Shown here piece by piece: positions 16,169 through 20,242 of a stretch of 20,242 bases of DNA. Numbering within the stretch: the first letter of the stretch is position 1; every line of letters starts with the position of its first letter. The DNA is from an uncultured candidate division Zixibacteria bacterium. Lineage in GTDB: Bacteria > Zixibacteria > MSB-5A5 > GN15 > FEB-12. Below the pieces are notes generated by a model. That model saw only the letters and a program-made list of their open reading frames with translations, was not told the DNA's origin and did not search any database. The DNA is taken from contig CAJVYT010000030.1 of the NCBI GenBank assembly GCA_913009765.1, positions 1-20,242 on the forward strand, given 5' to 3'. Position numbers and translations under genes: made by a program.

Positions 16169-17629
16169 ATGAACAATAGATATTCAGAATCGAAACTTTT
16201 TCCCATTGAAGCTGGACGTGAAGAGCGGGGGTGGGTGAGTGTAAAAAAAGAATGTGAAAACTTGTCAGAATGGGGATATAAACTGCTTTATGAAAACTTG
16301 AAGGGGTCAGTTCGTACTGTAGTTTTAGAACCTGATTATATATGTAAAGATCATAAAAATCTGTTCAGTCAATTCTATTCCAAAAAATTTTCCGTTCCAT
16401 CTCCCTTCACATGCCGACTTCATTTCTTTTCAGATCAAATCAAAAACATACAAGAGCTGCTTTATTACTCCGAGAAATATTCCGACAAATATCTTGGCTA
16501 TAGCATTATAAGAGAAGTTAGTGAGCGATGCATCGGACGAACCGTGATTAATCCTCACGTGATAAATAGTGGGGCTGACGGAAATTTCTATTATATGCTT
16601 ACAGAATTTGCTGTACATCTAAATGGGGCAAAGTTTAAAGTTCAAGGTTTTCCTTATACCTCACAAGACGTTGATGTTACAGTATGTGCTCACTCAGCAC
16701 TTTGGGCCATTTGTAGGTATTTATCTGAGAGATACACATTGTATAGTGAAGTGTATCCGTTCGACTTGGTGAGAATGACAGGAACTGCTCGTGGCCGTAC
16801 GTTCCCTTACAGAGGGATGACATATGCAGATTACTCTCAGATATTGTCATCATTTGGTGTCTATCCTGTTATAGTGAGTGTGAAGAAACATACCCGCTTT
16901 CCTATTGCTGATCCGGACGAATTAAAAAAAGTTTATACTTATGTTGAATCCGGGTTCCCTGTTCTTGCCAGTTTTGCCGGGCATGTCGTAGCTTTGGTGG
17001 GCCATACAATTGATTATGACAGGCCATATACAGAAGATAGTGACGGTTTTGTGGACAGCTTTTCCTTCCTCAAACAATTTATCACAATTGACGATAACTT
17101 TTTCCCGTATGCACTACTTGGCTACGATGACGACCCTGATAATTATGCAACAGTCTATCCTTATTCAATTAATTCTATTGTTACCGCAGTTTGTCCGCTT
17201 CCGGAAAAGGCATTTCTGCCTGCAGAGAAAGCGAAAGAAAAGGCCATGAAGTATTTCAGAAATTTTATAAGCGAACTTGGAAAATATTCGGGTAAACCAT
17301 GGGTGACGCGATTTTTCATCACCACAAATAAATCGTTCAAAAGAAGAAAGCTGGAAAATATTAAGGCTGGACATGATAAACTGGATTCATTTATAATTAA
17401 TATTGATTTGCCCCATTTCATATGGGTAATGGAAATAAGTTCTTTAGCTGATTATAAGAACGGTGTGTGTGTAGCAGAGATAGTCCTTGATTCAACGGCG
17501 AGCGAAAAAGACCATGCTGTGCTATATATGAGGATTGGAAATATATTGTATTTTAACGGTAAAGAAAAGAATGTTTCTGACGCCTCTAAATCTTTTCCCC
17601 AATATACCGATAATCTAAATAAGGAGTAA
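16169..17629 (+). CDS. Papain/C39-like cysteine-peptidase-like protein
   Basis: A 486-residue protein that I cannot name, but the middle looks like a papain-fold cysteine peptidase of the C39-like kind. Q166 precedes the likely nucleophile Cys173 (DVTVCAHSALWAI), the usual Gln-x6-Cys spacing for the oxyanion Gln and catalytic Cys. His272 sits in AGHVVALVGH, matching the G-H-x-V-x-x-x-G His motif, and ITIDDNFFPY (306-313) supplies D308 or D309 as third residue. No signal peptide or membrane segment is seen, so it should act in the cytoplasm. The flanking N- (1-155) and C-terminal (350-486) parts are unassigned. A good promoter lies 28 bases upstream, but there is no clear ribosome-binding site. 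The stop codon is followed 4 bases later by a small gene with its own AAGGAG. Confidence 0.65.
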   Translation: MNNRYSESKLFPIEAGREERGWVSVKKECENLSEWGYKLLYENLKGSVRTVVLEPDYICKDHKNLFSQFYSKKFSVPSPFTCRLHFFSDQIKNIQELLYYSEKYSDKYLGYSIIREVSERCIGRTVINPHVINSGADGNFYYMLTEFAVHLNGAKFKVQGFPYTSQDVDVTVCAHSALWAICRYLSERYTLYSEVYPFDLVRMTGTARGRTFPYRGMTYADYSQILSSFGVYPVIVSVKKHTRFPIADPDELKKVYTYVESGFPVLASFAGHVVALVGHTIDYDRPYTEDSDGFVDSFSFLKQFITIDDNFFPYALLGYDDDPDNYATVYPYSINSIVTAVCPLPEKAFLPAEKAKEKAMKYFRNFISELGKYSGKPWVTRFFITTNKSFKRRKLENIKAGHDKLDSFIINIDLPHFIWVMEISSLADYKNGVCVAEIVLDSTASEKDHAVLYMRIGNILYFNGKEKNVSDASKSFPQYTDNLNKE

Positions 17630-17633
17630 GCTT

Positions 17634-17834
17634 ATGTCAAGGGAAGACATAGGAAAATATTTTATGACAAAAGAAGATTTCTTTGACGGTGCTGTTGAGT
17701 CTGAGGTATTTAACAAGGTCTCTACCGAAATCCGCGTCGAAGAGAGCAAAATGCTTGTCGATGAATCCAGGATAGAAAGAGACAAGACATGGAGTTTGTT
17801 GGCTAACCAGGTTGTGGGGAGTGAGGAGTATTAG
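17634..17834 (+). CDS. Small 66-aa charged protein, partner of the peptidase-like gene
   Basis: ATG at 17634 with AAGGAG 7 bases upstream, overlapping the end of the preceding gene, so translation is probably coupled. The product is acidic and largely helical (KEDFFDGAVESEVFNKV, then SRIERDKTW) with no recognisable domain. It could be a regulator or inhibitor of the peptidase-like protein, by position only. Only 12 bases after its stop codon the sequence becomes a T-run and adapter, so nothing can be said about what really follows in this genome. Confidence 0.6.
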   Translation: MSREDIGKYFMTKEDFFDGAVESEVFNKVSTEIRVEESKMLVDESRIERDKTWSLLANQVVGSEEY

Positions 17835-17846
17835 TGTTGATTTGTG

Positions 17847-17914
17847 TTTTTTTTTTAATGATACGGCGACCACCGAGATCTACACTCTTTCCCTACACGA
17901 CGCTCTTCCGATCT
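17847..17914 (+). other. Illumina adapter plus poly-T: assembly chimera junction
   Basis: 17857-17914 (58 bases) reads AATGATACGGCGACCACCGA at its start and ACGACGCTCTTCCGATCT at its end: the complete Illumina universal P5/Read 1 adapter. It is preceded by ten T (17847-17856). In the reverse orientation this is genomic DNA, then adapter, then poly-A, the pattern of a read running past the end of its fragment. The assembler seems to have used the homopolymer to join two unrelated ends. It is not biological DNA. Confidence 0.97.
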
Positions 17915-18229
17915 AGTTGGCCTGTTTCTGCATCGGTTCTTCTATATCCCTTGCCGTTTGTTTACGGCATTGCAGGATTCGGCTGGTATAACTCGACCAT
18001 CGAGTATAGTTCTAATTTGCCCAATCTGATCACGCCAAAGAGCGAGACCGAGCAACAAATCGGCTATCATTTTGGCGGCGGTGTAGAATTGCCGCTTAGC
18101 AGCGCCATGTCGGTTGCCGCAGATATTCGTTACGTTTACCTCGATTATCAGTTTAATTCGACGTCCAGTGGCCAAAAAGTAAAGTCTGATTTTTATGCTA
18201 TTACGCTTTCAATGTTTTGGGGATTCTAG
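17915..18229 (+). CDS. Outer-membrane beta-barrel protein, C-terminal fragment
   Basis: The frame is genuine only from 17915, just after the adapter, and gives 104 residues. Alternating hydrophobic strands with Gly and aromatics (YGIAGFGWYN, IGYHFGGGVELPLS, VAADIRYVYLDYQF) and a C-terminal Phe (TLSMFWGF) are typical of OmpA/OmpW-type eight-stranded barrels recognised by the BAM machinery. The N-terminal part, including the signal peptide, is missing because the fragment begins at the library end. A GTG-started frame running from 17834 through the adapter is an artefact. The next gene starts 9 bases downstream. Confidence 0.75.
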   Translation, partial: SWPVSASVLLYPLPFVYGIAGFGWYNSTIEYSSNLPNLITPKSETEQQIGYHFGGGVELPLSSAMSVAADIRYVYLDYQFNSTSSGQKVKSDFYAITLSMFWGF

Positions 18230-18238
18230 AGTGAAACT

Positions 18239-19468
18239 ATGACAATTTATTATGCCAGGACATCATCGAATCAATTTGGACCTCTGAGACTTGCAGAAAT
18301 AAGAAGGTTCGTAAAAGATGGTGTATTTCAATTGTCTGATCAATATTTGGATTTTTCTTCCGTCAAATGGAAAGCGATGGTTGAGGATCCTGTTTTGAAA
18401 CAAGTTTTCCGGGAAAATAACACCGACAAAAAACCTCCGAAAATCATTGCCATTGCCAGCGGCAAAGGGGGAGTTGGCAAAACAGCTCTTGCTGCTTCCA
18501 TGTCGATCGAACTTGCCAATCTGGAAAAGAAAGTCATTCTGGTTGATGCAGATTTCGGAGGCCCTGACCTTCATGAATGGATGGGGATCAGCCGGCCTCC
18601 GATAACTTTGAATGCGCTGTTCAGCAAAAAAGGCCTGAGCTTGAGTGATATCCTGTTAAGCACTCCGTACAAAAACATTAAAATGATTTGCGGCGATGTC
18701 GGGAGCCTCGAGTCATCAAATCCAAAATATTTTCAACGGCTCAAATTTATCCGCCAATTAAGACAACTCGATGCCGATTATGTGCTTGTCGACCAGAGCC
18801 CGGGAGTGTCGTATGCAACCGTGGATATTTACCTCAATTGTGACGAGGGGATTATCGTCACACTGCCGGAAGCGACCTCTTACATGGATGCTTTTAATTT
18901 CATCAGAAGCACGCTGATAAGACGACTCAAAAAGGCTATATTTTTTAGCGAATATGCATTGCAGCAACTGGAAGAATTCGAAAATCTGGATTGGCGAAAA
19001 TACGAAAAATCACTACTCCCTTTTTTAGTCAGAATAGAGCGAGACAACACACGGGCAGGTATAATTTTTAAGGGTGTTCTTCGTAATTTTCATCCGAAAA
19101 TCGTAACCAATATGGTGCAAAATAAACGCGAATCTTTGGAAAGTACGAGGTTTCAATATTCTTTAACAAAACTTTTACTGATAGAGGCAAGGCACCTCGG
19201 ATTTATCGAGTACCGAAAGGATTTTAGAAGCACACTAAAAGAGCACCGACCTTTCGTTTTGATTGCCCAAAAAGATGCAGATTCGTTACATTTCAAAAAG
19301 TGGAGGCGCACTCTTGAGAACGGATTGCATCATCTTGCAAAAATTGGCGCCGGTAAAAAAGAAAACAACCCGACAACGAAAGAACTGCTTCAGCCTGCCA
19401 TAAACCATTCGCATGAAATACATGCAGGAGTTAAAAAACTCAACCTGCAGATTCCCTCAACTGTGTAA
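18239..19468 (+). CDS. GYF-domain/MinD-like ATPase fusion
   Basis: A 409-residue protein. Residues 1-60 form a GYF_2-type domain (YYARTSSNQFGPLRLAEI with the later KWKAM), a peptide-binding module. Residues 68-350 are a MinD/ParA-family deviant Walker ATPase: GKGGVGKT (75-82) with signature Lys76, switch-I-like VDADFGGPDLHEW (102-114), and VDQSPG (184-189) in place of the usual D-x-P-P-G. These enzymes dimerise on ATP and position or regulate envelope machinery; the closest style is FleN/YlxH or Mrp-like. A Lys/Asn-rich tail follows. It starts 9 bases after the outer-membrane gene and is followed by the phosphotransferase gene after 20 bases. It belongs to the contig right of the adapter, so it should not be linked to the genes on the left. 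Confidence 0.8.
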   Translation: MTIYYARTSSNQFGPLRLAEIRRFVKDGVFQLSDQYLDFSSVKWKAMVEDPVLKQVFRENNTDKKPPKIIAIASGKGGVGKTALAASMSIELANLEKKVILVDADFGGPDLHEWMGISRPPITLNALFSKKGLSLSDILLSTPYKNIKMICGDVGSLESSNPKYFQRLKFIRQLRQLDADYVLVDQSPGVSYATVDIYLNCDEGIIVTLPEATSYMDAFNFIRSTLIRRLKKAIFFSEYALQQLEEFENLDWRKYEKSLLPFLVRIERDNTRAGIIFKGVLRNFHPKIVTNMVQNKRESLESTRFQYSLTKLLLIEARHLGFIEYRKDFRSTLKEHRPFVLIAQKDADSLHFKKWRRTLENGLHHLAKIGAGKKENNPTTKELLQPAINHSHEIHAGVKKLNLQIPSTV

Positions 19469-19488
19469 AAGCTCAGTCCAGCCAACAA

Positions 19489-20242
19489 ATGCCTTCAACA
19501 AAAATAAAACTGACTGAACTCTATACCCGCCACCTTGGAAAACCGCCCGAAAAAATTATACAACTCAAAGGGGATGGGTCCGATCGCAGCATTTTCAGGC
19601 TTTATGGATCGGCGAAAACAGTTATTGGAATCAGCGGGGAAAATCATGCGGAGAATCTTGCCTTTGTCCAATTTTCAAATCATTTTGCCGAGCACGATCT
19701 GCCGGTGCCAAAAATCTATGCAACGCAATTGGCAAAGGGAATTTATCTCGAAGAAGATTTAGGCTCCGAAACTCTGTTTGATCGTATTTCAAAGGTGAAG
19801 GAGAGATCGAGTGATGCTGTCCTGAATTTGTATCGGAAGGTGATCGAGTGGCTTCCAAAATTCCAGATCGTAGCAGCAAAGGATTTGGATTTTTCCTTTT
19901 GCTACCAATACAGAGAATTTTCCCGGGATGCTATGCTTTGGGATTTGCAATATTTCCGACATCGTTTTTTGGATATTTTTTATGACGGTGAATTTTGTGA
20001 GGCTGACCTTTTGGACGATTTTCGCTTCTTCACTGATTATCTGAGCCATGCTGATTCGAATTTCTTTTTATACCGCGATTTTCAGTCGCGAAATATTATG
20101 CTGAAAAATGATCGTCCGTATTTCATTGATTACCAGTCCGGCAGGCGGGGAGCTTTGCAATATGACTTGGCATCACTTTTATACGATGCAAAAGCGAGAC
20201 TGCCGGAGAATATACGCGAGGAATTGATCGATTTTTATCTTG
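19489..20242 (+). CDS. APH/AmgK-like phosphotransferase, partial at window end
   Basis: ATG at 19489; 251 residues are visible and the gene runs off the window. It is of the aminoglycoside-phosphotransferase fold, close to sugar kinases such as AmgK (N-acetylmuramate/N-acetylglucosamine kinase). Seen motifs: DGSDRSIFRL (29-38) at the nucleotide-binding loop, EEDLGSETLFDRI (88-100), a catalytic loop YRDFQSRNIM (195-204) with D197 and N202, where the usual first His is Tyr195, and IDYQSG (213-218) with D214 for metal binding, followed by QYDLASLLYD (224-233). The family usually has about 330 residues. In related genomes it is often followed by a nucleotidyltransferase, which cannot be checked here. 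No strong ribosome-binding site is visible. Confidence 0.8.
   Translation, partial: MPSTKIKLTELYTRHLGKPPEKIIQLKGDGSDRSIFRLYGSAKTVIGISGENHAENLAFVQFSNHFAEHDLPVPKIYATQLAKGIYLEEDLGSETLFDRISKVKERSSDAVLNLYRKVIEWLPKFQIVAAKDLDFSFCYQYREFSRDAMLWDLQYFRHRFLDIFYDGEFCEADLLDDFRFFTDYLSHADSNFFLYRDFQSRNIMLKNDRPYFIDYQSGRRGALQYDLASLLYDAKARLPENIREELIDFYL

Noticed and set aside
17847..17856. T-run after the 66-aa gene as a Rho-independent terminator
   Set aside because: No stem precedes it and it is continuous with the adapter, so it is read-through artefact.
17834..18229. 131-codon reading frame across the adapter
   Set aside because: Its first 27 codons are T-run and adapter sequence (the known MIRRPPRSTLF artefact); only 17915-18229 is real coding sequence.

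Overview
The window is a metagenome-style contig with an assembly chimera. Positions 17857-17914 match, over 58 bases, the Illumina universal (P5/Read 1) adapter, preceded by a run of 10 T. Everything to the right (17915-20242) is therefore not shown to belong to the same replicon, or even the same organism, as everything to the left. The left part looks like a Gram-negative anaerobe-type genome (lipoprotein with lipobox, ExeA/GspE-type ATPases, G/C-rich hairpin repeats of the kind common in Nitrospirota and Desulfobacterota). The right part has the style of a different Gram-negative lineage (beta-barrel outer-membrane protein, GYF-MinD fusion, sugar-kinase-like phosphotransferase). Both taxonomic guesses are inference.

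Layout of the left part. (i) 1-2192: the 3' end of an IS66-family transposase abuts and truncates a large MmeI-like DNA methyltransferase gene on the minus strand. (ii) 2193-8594: a very A/T-rich island. Two two-gene operons converge on each other, DGQHR (DndB-like) protein plus an unknown protein on the plus strand, and a radical SAM protein plus an Hsp90/GHKL-type ATPase on the minus strand. About 0.8-0.9 kb of gene-free DNA lies on each side. Both gene-free flanks carry a diverged copy of the same decayed coding sequence, and the right flank also holds a 247-bp MITE-like element. This four-gene cassette is the best candidate for an undescribed defence or DNA-modification module. (iii) 8595-13439: a G/C-richer four-gene cluster on the plus strand: ExeA-like AAA+ ATPase fused to a receiver-like domain, a GspE/PilB-like ATPase that has lost most catalytic boxes, a TPR lipoprotein, and a RodZ-like membrane protein. 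It looks like a chromosomal envelope or pilus-type module.

(iv) 13694-15947: a graveyard of small mobile modules: a 55-aa protein overlapping a truncated AbiEii-like nucleotidyltransferase, an intact FitAB/VapBC-type toxin-antitoxin pair with a strong promoter overlapping a palindromic operator, and a RhuM-family gene broken by an in-frame TAG and a 3' truncation. (v) 16169-17834: a papain/C39-like cysteine-peptidase-like protein plus a 66-aa partner behind a good sigma70-type promoter.

Right part: the C-terminal 104 residues of an outer-membrane beta-barrel protein, a GYF-MinD/ParA fusion, and the first 251 residues of an APH/AmgK-like phosphotransferase that runs off the window, all on the plus strand and closely spaced.
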